The translations under genes were made by a program, and so were the position numbers. From Geobacter sp. AOG2 (GTDB taxonomy: Bacteria > Desulfobacterota > Desulfuromonadia > Geobacterales > Pseudopelobacteraceae): DNA of 64,000 nt. The stretch lies in contig NZ_BLJA01000001.1 in NCBI RefSeq assembly GCF_019972295.1, positions 1,148,049 to 1,212,048 of the forward strand. The letters are read 5' to 3'. This document shows, piece after piece, positions 16,682-25,459 of the stretch. Under the pieces are notes generated by a model. That model was not told where the DNA came from and did not search any database. It was given only the letters and a program-made list of their open reading frames with translations. Numbering within the stretch: position 1 is the stretch's first letter; each line of letters begins with the position of its first letter.

Positions 16682-16848
16682 GCTCTCTTTTGGAAGGAAA
16701 GCGCGACAATGACAACTACAAGGCAAAAAACGTATGAGGGAATTGAATCCTGCTGAGAGGCGCAAGGTATGGGTTTCGAGGTCGGTGTGATCGACCTGCA
16801 TCCGTAGGGGATGGTGTCATTTCCCCGCCTTTGCGGAACTGTGATTTT

Positions 16849-16893
16849 TATCGGCATTGTAACGATAACCCCTAGGGGTATCAGATGCCGATA
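16849..16893. repeat. Nested palindrome downstream of hybP
   Basis: A perfect 12-bp palindrome ACCCCTAGGGGT (16868-16879) sits inside a perfect 9-bp inverted repeat (TATCGGCAT at 16849-16857, ATGCCGATA at 16885-16893). It could end the hyb transcript or be an operator for the gene beginning at 16947. No T-run follows. Confidence 0.5.
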
Positions 16894-16946
16894 CAATTAT
16901 TGCCGGTGCTTCGCTCATAAGGCAATTTCCCAGAGGATCGAAGACC

Positions 16947-17336
16947 ATGCAGATACTCCTGTTCGCACGAGATGGGGTTGGTGACCATATCCGGGATGCT
17001 GTGGTGCGGACCGTCCCTGAAACTGAAGTATTCAGCGCAATGGGCAGCTTGGTCAGCAGGATCATGAACCCGTCCATGGAGCCTGTGGTTGCTGTGCTGA
17101 TTGTCGGTTCCAAGGTTGAGTTTGCCGAAATACAACTGATGAAATGGCTGCTGCATGATATTTGCACCGTCCTGATTCTGCCTGACCGGGATATGGAGAC
17201 CGTCGCGGATGGCTACAATCTCCACCCGCGTTTTATGGGGTGCCTGGACGATGATGCTGATGAAATCGCCGCCGTGCTCTCCAAAATGCTCACTCGCGAG
17301 AGGGCAGGGCAGACAACGCTCCACACTGAACATTGA
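16947..17336 (+). CDS. Hypothetical protein, possible receiver-like fold
   Basis: 129 residues, soluble, no cysteine cluster. The pattern of short hydrophobic strands followed by helices (MQILLFARDG, VVAVLIVGSK, CTVLILPDR) is reminiscent of a degenerate receiver or Rossmann-like fold, but no phospho-acceptor aspartate is convincing. A weak ribosome site (GAGGATCGAAGACC) precedes ATG. It stands alone between hybP and uppP; it may belong to the hyb regulatory region. No family recognised. Confidence 0.55.
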   Translation: MQILLFARDGVGDHIRDAVVRTVPETEVFSAMGSLVSRIMNPSMEPVVAVLIVGSKVEFAEIQLMKWLLHDICTVLILPDRDMETVADGYNLHPRFMGCLDDDADEIAAVLSKMLTRERAGQTTLHTEH

Positions 17337-17707
17337 GACACCCTGCCAATATATCGGAAGGCGTCCCCGCTGAGTGTCGGATCGCAATCGGCTGGGGAGA
17401 GGGCAGAGCAGTCTCCGCTTCCTAACACCGGAGGGTATGTGGCAGTCCCTCTACTCCCTCATCTTTTATTCAACGCCACCCACCAAGTCTCATCTTGAAA
17501 TGGTCACCTTACTCCACTGTGGGCTCCGAAAGATCTGCCGATTTTCTGTCGTATCCTCCTTCCACCCACGTAGTCGGACCCCAAACATTGCCGGTTCCGC
17601 ACCCTTAAGGGATGCACAGCGGTTTTGTTTCTTTTGCGCATAGATATATGCTAGTCTGTCACACAATTTTTCTCCGACTTCAAAGAATCGACAGGTGTGA
17701 TCTTCCC
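17337..17707 (+). other. Intergenic region upstream of uppP
   Basis: About 370 nt with no convincing gene. Near its right end TTGTTT (about 17625) and TATGCT (about 17647) make a plausible sigma-70-like promoter for uppP. The remainder shows nothing I can name. Confidence 0.4.
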
Positions 17708-18571
17708 ATGACTATCCTCCAGATATTTGCCCTTGCAGCAGTTCAAGGTGCTGCAGAGTTGTTACCCGTTTCCAGTTCCGCCCATGTAATCGTGATTGCC
17801 AAACTTATGGGCCTCGATCCCACTACTCCGGAAATGACGCTCCTGCTGGTCATGCTGCACACCGGGACCATGTTTGCGGTCATCTGTTATTTTTGGAGGT
17901 CGTGGCGGGAGAGCTTTTTTGCTTCCCGGAAACAGTTTATGCGTGCCTTCAAGCTCATCATGATCTCCACCATCCTGACCGGCATGGTCGGGCTGGTGCT
18001 GAAAGCAGTTATCGAAAGGGCTGTCCTGAGAGAGATCCCCAATGCCGAGATCGAGTTGCTGTTCGGGAATCTGGGTTTAATCTCGGCTGCTCTGACTGCG
18101 GCTGGAGTGCTGATTATCGTTGCCGGTCTGTATGGGAAACGTGCGTCGACGTCTGCCGACTTGGGAGTAAGGGAATCGGCCCTGATCGGGATGGTCCAGG
18201 GCCTCTGTCTCCCTTTTCGCGGTTTTTCGCGCTCCGGCGCTACTATCTCCGCAGGATTGCTGTTGGGGATTGCCAGGGAAAAGGCCGAAGAATTCAGCTT
18301 TGCTCTGGCGGTTATACTCACACCACCCGTGATCGCTCGCGAGGTTTGGCGTCTCTTGAAGGCGCAGACACTCACCACGTCAACCCAGGGGGCGCATCTG
18401 GCGGGACTCTTCTTCCCCAGCATTGTGGGGATGGTATTGAGCTTTTTGGCAGGCCTCCTCGCTTTACGCTGGCTTTCGAGCTGGCTGGAGAAAGGACGTT
18501 GGCAGTTCTTCGGTTTTTACTGCCTTGTTGCGGCTTCCGTTGTTTTTACATTTTATCGGATTGGGATGTAA
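17708..18571 (+). CDS. uppP: Undecaprenyl-diphosphatase
   Basis: 287 residues from ATG 17708; the in-frame stretch upstream is not conserved-looking. An integral membrane UppP/BacA protein with both catalytic motifs, QGAAELLPVSSSAH near the N-terminus and FRGFSRSGAT in the second half, and about seven helices. It recycles undecaprenyl pyrophosphate to the monophosphate carrier used for peptidoglycan and O-antigen synthesis and confers bacitracin tolerance. The motifs are mild variants (AELLPVSSSAH for TEFLPISSSGH), still with the key Glu, Ser and Arg. Single gene. Confidence 0.92.
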   Translation: MTILQIFALAAVQGAAELLPVSSSAHVIVIAKLMGLDPTTPEMTLLLVMLHTGTMFAVICYFWRSWRESFFASRKQFMRAFKLIMISTILTGMVGLVLKAVIERAVLREIPNAEIELLFGNLGLISAALTAAGVLIIVAGLYGKRASTSADLGVRESALIGMVQGLCLPFRGFSRSGATISAGLLLGIAREKAEEFSFALAVILTPPVIAREVWRLLKAQTLTTSTQGAHLAGLFFPSIVGMVLSFLAGLLALRWLSSWLEKGRWQFFGFYCLVAASVVFTFYRIGM

Positions 18572-18667
18572 AGACAGCCCGATTCGTCCGGTATTCCCGT
18601 ATCAAATATGATGGCTAATGCTCGCATCTGCGCTGCCAGACCTACTATTCAAGAGGAGAGAACAGGC

Positions 18668-19135
18668 ATGAAAACTTTACTGGCCCTATCATTAGTACTG
18701 ACCCTGGCTATTTGCAACAACGTCGTGGCGGCCGACTCGATCGGCATCGGTATTCGCGACGGCATCGCCCACGGCCACTATGACACCAATTCCTTTGAGG
18801 TGTTCGGCGATCTGTATCTCAACCCGATCATCTCTGTCGGCGCAAGCGCCGGCTATGTCATGCCCAACAAGAATCACATCAACTCTATCCAGCGCGATAA
18901 ATCCGTGCCGATCACCGCACTCTTCAAGGCCCATCTCCCGATTCCCTTTATCAGGCCCTATGCTGGTCTGGGTGAGGCTGTCGAATTCCACGGCCACAAC
19001 TCCGCGACCTACACCCCGGTAGTGATGGGCGGTGCCGATATTCCCCTTGGGTTGTTCTTCCTGAACGCAGAATACCGCCGGCACGTCAACGACCGCATGG
19101 ATTTCTTCAGTATCGGTGCGGGAGTCAAATTTTAA
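18668..19135 (+). CDS. Small outer-membrane beta-barrel-like protein
   Basis: 155 residues from ATG 18668 (AAGAGGAG upstream). Signal peptide about 1-22 with cleavage after VVA-ADS, then amphipathic strands (ISVGASAGYVMP, FIRPYAGLGEAVEF, LGLFFLNAEYRR) and a C-terminal phenylalanine (FSIGAGVKF). This is the look of a small OmpX/OmpW-like barrel of about eight strands. It shares this build with the protein at 4399-4878. Specific role unknown. Confidence 0.72.
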   Translation: MKTLLALSLVLTLAICNNVVAADSIGIGIRDGIAHGHYDTNSFEVFGDLYLNPIISVGASAGYVMPNKNHINSIQRDKSVPITALFKAHLPIPFIRPYAGLGEAVEFHGHNSATYTPVVMGGADIPLGLFFLNAEYRRHVNDRMDFFSIGAGVKF

Positions 19136-19367
19136 TTTGTTGTTGAAAGATTATTGATGAGAGCATCGATGGTGTTGGACGGTCGTTAAAGCTATTTGGT
19201 GCGCCTCGACTGCTTCGTCTCGAGCGGCGGTATCGGGCCATCTGCAGGATGTTGCCAACCCTTTTGGCGTCGAGCATAGTCAATCCGACGTAGTTATTCT
19301 GGGCTGTTTTGGGTTGTAACAGGGAAGCATGCATGAGCAACGTGTCGATAGTATGATTTTCTTTCAC
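19125..19367 (-). CDS. Doubtful small ORF
   Basis: 80 codons from a GTG without a clear ribosome site, basic C-terminal half (YRRSRRSSRG), overlapping the end of the convergent barrel gene. No family is recognised. It may not be translated; it is listed because it otherwise leaves a 250-nt gap. Confidence 0.22.
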   Translation of the reverse strand: MKENHTIDTLLMHASLLQPKTAQNNYVGLTMLDAKRVGNILQMARYRRSRRSSRGAPNSFNDRPTPSMLSSIIFQQQIKI

Positions 19368-19392
19368 GTTGCCATCATTTTTTGAGAGCTGA

Positions 19393-19767
19393 TTACGCTG
19401 ACAGCGCCTTTTTTAATTTTTTAACCAACAGGCAGACAACAAGGTATATGAACAGATAGGTAAAGGTATTCCATTCATAAAGGTGCGAGCCTATCTTGAT
19501 ATGGTCGTAGTAGTCGGCGGTCGTTTTTGCCAGTATGATTTCCAGCACACAGACGATGCCGATAAGGGTATTCGTAAACCATGTTACGACACATATACAA
19601 AATATATATAGTACGTCTATGGATATCTCACCGGTTATGCAGTCGATATAGCCCAGCAGGGAAACAATAATAGTGGTGAGCACAACGGCTTTTACGACGT
19701 GGAATATGTTGTATGTTGGGGGCGTATCCGGCATGAACGACCTCTCTGACGGTGGCACCTGAAACAT
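19393..19767 (-). CDS. Four-helix membrane protein, paralogue of 47232-47723
   Basis: 124 residues with three to four hydrophobic helices (about 22-42, 48-75, 78-92, 100-120). The region LLGYIDCITGEISIDVLYIF aligns by eye with LIGWLDYVTGYEFGFFIFYF of the protein at 47232-47723, and the following helices match in spacing. Such four-helix modules are often the membrane part of kinases or GGDEF proteins, but here no output domain follows. The start may be ATG 19734 (GAGAGG upstream) instead of 19767. Confidence 0.6.
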   Translation of the reverse strand: MFQVPPSERSFMPDTPPTYNIFHVVKAVVLTTIIVSLLGYIDCITGEISIDVLYIFCICVVTWFTNTLIGIVCVLEIILAKTTADYYDHIKIGSHLYEWNTFTYLFIYLVVCLLVKKLKKALSA

Positions 19768-19857
19768 ATCCCTTAAAAAATTATTTTACCAGATTTTCGT
19801 TGGTCGTTGCAAAGTCATGTCTTGTCGTGATCCGGTATCACGTTCCAGTTATTCAAC

Positions 19858-19902
19858 CACGCAACACAAAGCCTCAGGTGCAAAGGGGCTTTGTGCTGCG
19901 TG
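19858..19902. terminator. 16-bp hairpin downstream of the Spy-like gene
   Basis: Arms at 19858-19873 and 19887-19902 pair with one mismatch (G-U on the minus-strand RNA) around a 13-nt loop. It lies about 40 nt after the Spy-like stop on the same strand. No T-tract follows. Confidence 0.5.
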
Positions 19903-19944
19903 TCTTTCATGCGCAGATAAACTGATCGGCCGGACAGGAATGGC

Positions 19945-20415
19945 TTATTGGGCTGGAGGGGCGGCCGGGGCGTCTTTCATCCGCCGCTTGTCGTGCATGG
20001 TCTTCAGTGTCTCCAACTGGGCAGGTGTGAGAATGGCGCGGAACTGTGCCCCGGCTTTAGCCTTGCCGACGTTAAGGTCAGCTTGGATACCGGCTACCTT
20101 GGCGGTTTCAGCGCGGATCGCCGCCTCGTCGATGGTATCGGCGTGGATCAATGCCTGGAGATTCTTTCGCTCGGTGCGCAGGCTGGCGAATATCGGCTTC
20201 ATCGCATCCCTGTTGGCCTGGAAGATCGCCTTTGCCTGGGCTTTCTGCGCTTCGGTCAGGCCAAGTTTTTTGGCAATTCTCTTGAAGTTGTGATGCATCC
20301 GCTGCTTCATGTGATTGCCGCAATGCCCGCTATCCCATCCTCCGTCGTCTGCCTGTGCCATACCGGCAAACGCCGTTATTGCCCCAATACACAACAGTAC
20401 TACGATTTTTGCCAT
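19945..20415 (-). CDS. Spy/CpxP-family periplasmic LTXXQ protein
   Basis: 156 residues from ATG 20415 (the in-frame ATG at 20436 adds seven residues). A signal peptide ends near GMAQADD; the mature part is mostly helical with the two family motifs LTEAQ and LTPAQ and a His/Cys-rich start (HCGNHMKQRMHH) that could bind metal. Spy is an ATP-independent periplasmic chaperone and CpxP a stress sensor inhibitor; this protein could be either type. No two-component genes are adjacent. The alanine/proline tail is probably disordered. Confidence 0.8.
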   Translation of the reverse strand: MAKIVVLLCIGAITAFAGMAQADDGGWDSGHCGNHMKQRMHHNFKRIAKKLGLTEAQKAQAKAIFQANRDAMKPIFASLRTERKNLQALIHADTIDEAAIRAETAKVAGIQADLNVGKAKAGAQFRAILTPAQLETLKTMHDKRRMKDAPAAPPAQ

Positions 20416-20436
20416 ACTTTTTCGGTTTCTAAACAT

Positions 20437-20824
20437 TGTCGTAACCTCCGCCGAACGATTTGTGCAACCTGCTTTGTAGACGGTAGTTACGGGGAAAAGG
20501 TTACGGGTTTATCCGCGGCGGGCAACAACGGAAAAGACTCCTCCTTGAGAAGCGGGAAAAACGGTAGGAACCGTTGATCTGGCCCATACTTAAGGCTTGT
20601 TCTCAAGGGATGGGTAAATACCGGATGGCGGAAAATCGGCACGGAAGGGTGTGAGGGGAAGCATCAGACCCGCTGGTACGCAGGCCTGTTACATTTGTTG
20701 TTTTTGAGGTGAGGCCAAATGTGTTATACAGCCATAAGTTTCCCATCTCCCTGTGTTGTCGGTACGTGGGGTGATGCCAATGTGGTTTTTAATCTTCATT
20801 TTGATACATTTTAATGGTTCAGCC
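20437..20824 (+). other. Upstream region of the dlt-like operon
   Basis: About 390 nt without a gene. It contains a small hairpin AACGGT-AGGA-ACCGTT (near 20562-20577), an inverted pair ACATTTG/CAAATGT (near 20691-20722) and a sigma-70-like TATACA at 20725-20730 with TTGAGG at 20704-20709 (spacer 15 nt, slightly short). These probably form the promoter region of the operon. Confidence 0.35.
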
Positions 20825-22441
20825 ATGAATGCGGGAATTGAACACAACATCGGATACGCTTGCACTGCACTCCAATGCCGGAAGGGGCTGGGGGGGAGAA
20901 CTGCCATGCGTTGGATTGACGCACACGGCAGCAGGACCGACTACACCTTTGACGATCTTGACGCCCAAAGTAGCTGCTTTGCCAATGTGCTTGCCGGCCT
21001 TGGCATCAGTAAAGGGGACATCTTCTTCACCTTTCTCCCCAAGATGCCGGAACAGTTCTTTGCCTTCCTTGGCGCCCTTAAGGCCCAGACGATCTGCGGT
21101 ACCCTTTTTTCAAACTTTGGCGAGGATGCACTCCTTGACCGTCTCGGTGCTTCAGGATCGGTTGGTATCATTACCCGTAAGAGCCTCTATAAGAAGATTG
21201 CCCGCATACGCGGGCAACTCTCGGCTCTTAAGTTCGTTATCTTGGTGGATGGGGACGATGATCCCGGCAACGGCATAATCAGCTATGCCCGCGCCATGGC
21301 TGAAGCAGGAGACTCATTCGAAGTGCAGCCAACTTCGCCGGATAGCCCGTCGGTCCTGCATTACACCTCCGGCTCCACAGGGAAGCCTAAGGGGGTACTC
21401 CACCGCCATGGCAGCTTGGTGGGCCAGAGGGCAACAGCAGAGAACGTACTCGGCCTGCAGCATAACGACATTTACTGGTGTACTGCCGACCAAGGATGGG
21501 TTACCGGAACCTCTTACGGAATTATTGCCCCCTGGAGCCTTGGCATAACCCAGGTGCATTACGGCGGCGGGTACGATGCTCAGATATGGATGGATATTTT
21601 GGCACGGGAACGGATAACAGTCTGGTATTCTGCGCCGACCGCCTTGCGCATGCTCATGCGGGAAGAGGAGGACATCTTTACACATGCCGACCTCTCGGCC
21701 CTCCGCACCATCTACAGCGTTGGCGAACCACTGAACCCGGAAGTCATTGCATGGTCGCGCCGCCTCCTGCATCGGGATATCCATGATACCTGGTTTCAGA
21801 CCGAAACCGGTGCAATAATGATTTCCAACCTGCCTGGTATTCCCATCCGTCCCGGTTCAATGGGCAAGCCTTTTGACGGTATAGAGGCGGCTATCCTTGC
21901 GGATGACGGCACGAAGCTGGCGGATGACGAACAGGGAAACTTGTGCATCAAGGCCGGTTGGCCTTCCATGTTTGTGGCCTACCTGCATAACGAGTCGGCC
22001 TACAACTCCAAGTTCAGGAACGGCTACTTCTATACCGGCGATACCGCTCGACGGGATAGTGACGGTTACTACTGGTTTATGGGGCGGAGCGACGACGTTA
22101 TCAATACCGCCGGCCATCTCATCAGCCCATTCGAGGTTGAAAGTGCCCTGTTGGAGGTAAAAGAGGTAGCCGAATCGGGCGTAATTGGCGTGCCCGATGA
22201 CCTACTCTTCGAGAAGGTGGTGGCCTATGTCCACCTGCATGAAGGATGTCTGCCGACCAAAGACTTGGAGATCAGAATCAGGCTGCACGTATCAAATCGT
22301 GCTTCCAGCATTGCCACACCTCAGGAAATCATCTTCTGTGAAGGGGTTCCCAAAAACAAGAGCGGCAAGATCATGCGCCGAGTGCTCAAAGCAATTTATA
22401 CCGGCGAAGATCCTGGCGACATCTCAACCCTGGAGATATGA
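20825..22441 (+). CDS. Adenylate-forming acyl ligase of a dlt-like operon
   Basis: 539 residues of the ANL superfamily (acyl-CoA synthetase-like). Motifs: P-loop YTSGSTGKPKG, A5 region WFQTETG, A7 YTGDTARRDSDGYYWFMGRSDD and A10 lysine in PKNKSGKIMRR (each under 20 residues when split at the family boundaries). It would activate a carboxylic acid as the adenylate. The gene is followed after 1 nt by a carrier-protein gene, so the acceptor is probably that carrier's phosphopantetheine, as with DltA, although the sequence looks more like acetyl- or benzoyl-CoA synthetases than like DltA. Start ATG 20825 is chosen because the ligase core begins there; no good ribosome site is seen. Confidence 0.88.
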   Translation: MNAGIEHNIGYACTALQCRKGLGGRTAMRWIDAHGSRTDYTFDDLDAQSSCFANVLAGLGISKGDIFFTFLPKMPEQFFAFLGALKAQTICGTLFSNFGEDALLDRLGASGSVGIITRKSLYKKIARIRGQLSALKFVILVDGDDDPGNGIISYARAMAEAGDSFEVQPTSPDSPSVLHYTSGSTGKPKGVLHRHGSLVGQRATAENVLGLQHNDIYWCTADQGWVTGTSYGIIAPWSLGITQVHYGGGYDAQIWMDILARERITVWYSAPTALRMLMREEEDIFTHADLSALRTIYSVGEPLNPEVIAWSRRLLHRDIHDTWFQTETGAIMISNLPGIPIRPGSMGKPFDGIEAAILADDGTKLADDEQGNLCIKAGWPSMFVAYLHNESAYNSKFRNGYFYTGDTARRDSDGYYWFMGRSDDVINTAGHLISPFEVESALLEVKEVAESGVIGVPDDLLFEKVVAYVHLHEGCLPTKDLEIRIRLHVSNRASSIATPQEIIFCEGVPKNKSGKIMRRVLKAIYTGEDPGDISTLEI

Positions 22442-22442
22442 C

Positions 22443-22679
22443 ATGACAATAACTGAAACCCTGAACCAGATATTTTGCATGGTGTTCGATGACGATGCTA
22501 TCCAGATACATCCCACTACGTCCGCCAACGATATCGATGGGTGGGATTCCCTTTCCCACGTCAACCTGGTAACCACCATCGAGGCAAAGTTCAATATCCG
22601 CTTTACCCAGAAAGAGTTGCTCAAACAGCGCAATGTTGGCGACCTGATAGCCGACATCGAACGAAAGCTGGCGGCCTAA
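22443..22679 (+). CDS. Acyl carrier protein (DltC-like)
   Basis: 78 residues, with the phosphopantetheine attachment serine in GWDSLSHVNLV (about residue 37) and a four-helix carrier fold. It begins 1 nt after the ligase stop and ends 3 nt before the MBOAT start, which makes it the dedicated carrier of this operon rather than the fatty-acid ACP. It would hold the activated acyl group for transfer to the MBOAT protein. Confidence 0.88.
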   Translation: MTITETLNQIFCMVFDDDAIQIHPTTSANDIDGWDSLSHVNLVTTIEAKFNIRFTQKELLKQRNVGDLIADIERKLAA

Positions 22680-22682
22680 CGG

Positions 22683-24119
22683 GTGCCGTTCAACTCGCTT
22701 GTCTATTTTCTCTTTCTGCCAGCCACCTACCTGCTTTTCTTCGTAACTGTCGACCGCTGGCGCTGGCTGGTCCTACTCGGAACCAGCTACGGCTTCTATG
22801 CCGCTCTCAAGGCACCCTATCTCTTGGCAGTGCTATTGACGGTAACGGGCATCAGTTATGTTTGCGGACTCCGCATTGCCGCATCCCAGGATGAAACCAT
22901 CCGTAAACGCTGGCTCTGGGCAGGCACTTTTGCGTGCGTTGCAGTCCTGGCCGTCCTCAAGTATTTTCCCTTTATCGAGTCCTACGCCAACAGCATCTTC
23001 GGGCTCAATGCCACCCTCTCCCGGACGCTCATCAGCATAGGTGTTTCCTACTATGCCTTTCAGGCGATATCCTACCTGGCAGACATCTATCTGGAGATCG
23101 AGGAGCCGGAACAACACTTCGGCCATTACGCTCTCTTCATGGCATTCTTCCCGAAACTGCTGCAAGGCCCCCTCGAGCGAGCCGGAGACCTGCTGCCGCA
23201 GTTGAAGCGGCCGTACCGGTTCGATTATGATGCCATGCGTTCCGGCATGTTCCTGTTTACCTGGGGGCTTTTCAAAAAGGTGGTGGTGGCCGACCGATTG
23301 AGCCTGATCGTCGATACGGTTTACAATGATGTCCATTCATTTACGGGCTTTTCCTTCATCTTTGCTACCTATCTGTATGCAATGCAGATCTATTTCGATT
23401 TTTCCGGCTATACCGATATGGCCTTGGGCACTGCGCGCATGTTCAACATAAACCTGAGCCAGAACTTCAACAGCCCTTATATGGCCAACTCTGTTGCCGA
23501 TTTCTGGAGACGATGGCATATATCCTTTTCCCGCTGGATTCTGGACTATATCTTCAAGCCCCTTCAAATGCGTTGGCGCGACTGGAAGACGTGGGGCACC
23601 GCGTCAGCCCTCATGGTGACGTTTTTTATTTCCGGTATCTGGCACGGGGCCTCATGGGGTTTTGTCGTGTGGGGGCTTCTACACGGTGCGTACTTGGCGA
23701 CATCGGTATTTTACAAGCCTCTGCAAAAAAAGATTCATAAAAAGACAGGTCTGGAAAAGACGGCAGTTCTTAAGATTTGGCAAACCATAGCCACTTTCAA
23801 TCTGGTCTGTTTTGCCTGGATATTTTTCAGAGCAAATTCCCTGTCAGATGCCTTGTATATCATAAGGCATCTGTTTTCAGGCTTTGATAGTAATATCACA
23901 TCGGCACTCCTGACTTCCGGAAAAATATCGCTCTTGATACTTCTGTGTTCCCTAGGCATTGTTAATTTGTCATATATTTTCATAAGATTTTCTGATGTGA
24001 AAACTAAATTTTACGATAAGCCACTCTGGTTTAGGTGGTCGATATATTACGGCTTGGTAGTGTTGTTGCTGGTTTGTAATATCGACATCGACAGTATGTT
24101 TGTCTATTTCAAGTTTTAG
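22683..24119 (+). CDS. MBOAT-family membrane O-acyltransferase (DltB/AlgI-like)
   Basis: 478 residues, starting with GTG 22683. Eleven or so membrane helices with the two family histidines: WRRWHISFSRW (about 274) and the catalytic GIWHGASWGFV (about 320). The DFSGYTDMALG motif is also family-typical. DltB and AlgI pass acyl groups from the cytoplasmic side to an extracytoplasmic acceptor. With the ligase and carrier genes before it and the SGNH gene after it, it is the channel/transferase of the set. The 3' third is visibly more AT-rich than the 5' part. Confidence 0.92.
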   Translation: MPFNSLVYFLFLPATYLLFFVTVDRWRWLVLLGTSYGFYAALKAPYLLAVLLTVTGISYVCGLRIAASQDETIRKRWLWAGTFACVAVLAVLKYFPFIESYANSIFGLNATLSRTLISIGVSYYAFQAISYLADIYLEIEEPEQHFGHYALFMAFFPKLLQGPLERAGDLLPQLKRPYRFDYDAMRSGMFLFTWGLFKKVVVADRLSLIVDTVYNDVHSFTGFSFIFATYLYAMQIYFDFSGYTDMALGTARMFNINLSQNFNSPYMANSVADFWRRWHISFSRWILDYIFKPLQMRWRDWKTWGTASALMVTFFISGIWHGASWGFVVWGLLHGAYLATSVFYKPLQKKIHKKTGLEKTAVLKIWQTIATFNLVCFAWIFFRANSLSDALYIIRHLFSGFDSNITSALLTSGKISLLILLCSLGIVNLSYIFIRFSDVKTKFYDKPLWFRWSIYYGLVVLLLVCNIDIDSMFVYFKF

Positions 24120-24142
24120 TATAACCATTCCAGGGTATCGAA

Positions 24143-25051
24143 GTGACCAGATTGATTCTAAAATTGATACTCATTTGCGTAGCCATTCTTGCTACTGACT
24201 ACGCGGTGGATGCCTACCTGAAAGATGGTCTCAATAGGTATTATGGATTCACCAACGGGGCAAGGATTCTGTGCGTCGGGCATTCCCGTTCAGACCATGC
24301 CATAGATAAAAAAAGGCTGGAACAGGGTCTCAAGGTCCCGGTAGCCAAATATGCGGTAGCGGGAATGGATGCATTCGACCGACTGGCAATGATTCGTCAT
24401 TACTTTGGCGAACATCCGCATCAAACAAAAATAGTAGTCTATGATGTCGATTTTTTTACTTTTAACGGCAGGACCTATAATCCTGAGCACATGAAACAGT
24501 ACAAGCAATTGTTTCCATTTATGGGCAACGAGAATATCGACGGTTATCTGAAAAGCAGAAGTACATGGTCCGAATATTATTCACAAAAATACATCAGATC
24601 CTTACGGTATAACGACCCCAAGGTTTTTGCCAGGGCTGTCATCAACCATTTTAAAACCGCCGAGATTCCTGGCGATTATTTCGATGAGGTCAGTTACAGA
24701 AAGAATCTGGTCAGGAACGGTAACCCCTATGCCAATCTCACCATAAATCCTGCTACAGTGAAATGTTTCGAGGAAACACTTGCGCTGCTTAAATCAAAAA
24801 ACGTCAAGACCGTCCTGTTGTTTCTGCCTATTGTAGATTTGGAACGGGACAGGATTGATAAAGCTTATCGGGATAAGGTCGTGGGAATGTTTCGCAGCTA
24901 TGACGCGCAAGACCCGGATGTGTTCTTCATTGATCACAACCAAATGTTCGAACATCGACGCGAACTTTTTTACGATCCTCTGCACTTCAACAAGCATGGT
25001 CAGGCTTTGGCTACTGATGGCCTTGTCGGCGTAATAAAGCCGATAATGTGA
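24143..25051 (+). CDS. SGNH-fold secreted/anchored protein (DltD/AlgJ-like)
   Basis: 302 residues, GTG start. An N-terminal signal anchor (about 4-24) is followed by an SGNH-type domain: block I GHSRSDHA (around residue 48) and a C-terminal DPLHFNKHG block with the catalytic Asp-x-x-His. DltD and AlgJ/AlgX work outside the membrane with the MBOAT partner, transferring the acyl group or handling the polymer. It is the last gene of the operon and lies 24 nt after the MBOAT stop. Base composition is AT-richer than the surroundings. Confidence 0.78.
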   Translation: MTRLILKLILICVAILATDYAVDAYLKDGLNRYYGFTNGARILCVGHSRSDHAIDKKRLEQGLKVPVAKYAVAGMDAFDRLAMIRHYFGEHPHQTKIVVYDVDFFTFNGRTYNPEHMKQYKQLFPFMGNENIDGYLKSRSTWSEYYSQKYIRSLRYNDPKVFARAVINHFKTAEIPGDYFDEVSYRKNLVRNGNPYANLTINPATVKCFEETLALLKSKNVKTVLLFLPIVDLERDRIDKAYRDKVVGMFRSYDAQDPDVFFIDHNQMFEHRRELFYDPLHFNKHGQALATDGLVGVIKPIM

Positions 25052-25084
25052 TCTGGCCGCTCGGGGATATACCCGTGTCCGGTT

Positions 25085-25459
25085 TTATCGATGCTCTGGC
25101 AGCCAGTTGTGGGCGACATGGAACAGCCCGCCAGCGAGTACCACGGCGATGCACGCCACGGTAGCGGCGAGGGATCGCCCATGCCACAACCCGCCAAACC
25201 AAGCGATGAACTCCGTAGCGAGGACATTGGCCTTGCCGCCGTAAAGCTCCAAGTCACGAAGCGATCTCCTGGACCCTTCGATGTCAAACTCCGGTATCCC
25301 CTCCGGCGCATCCCCCGCTGCCAGGAAGATGAGGACGGCGGCGCCCAGGCCGGCCAGCAGGATAAAGATTCCGCAAAGGTAGAGGCGTGTTTGCAGCCTG
25401 TTGTCCCTTGGGTGTTCCTGCCTGTCGCTCGCCATACCGGTGTTGTGTGCCGTAATCAT
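25085..25459 (-). CDS. Two-helix membrane protein linked to DUF2950 gene
   Basis: 124 residues from ATG 25459, which overlaps the TAA of the DUF2950 gene (TAATG), so the two are coupled. Two hydrophobic helices (about 30-48 and 94-115) flank a hydrophilic loop (about 50-90) that would be periplasmic. No family recognised. It faces the dlt-like operon convergently, 33 nt from its end, without an obvious terminator. Confidence 0.62.
   Translation of the reverse strand: MITAHNTGMASDRQEHPRDNRLQTRLYLCGIFILLAGLGAAVLIFLAAGDAPEGIPEFDIEGSRRSLRDLELYGGKANVLATEFIAWFGGLWHGRSLAATVACIAVVLAGGLFHVAHNWLPEHR

Noticed and set aside
14402-16801. A 799-codon open frame on the minus strand opposite hybL and hybP
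   Set aside because: It lies entirely opposite the clearly functional hydrogenase genes, has no recognisable domain and is a by-product of GC-rich codon use.
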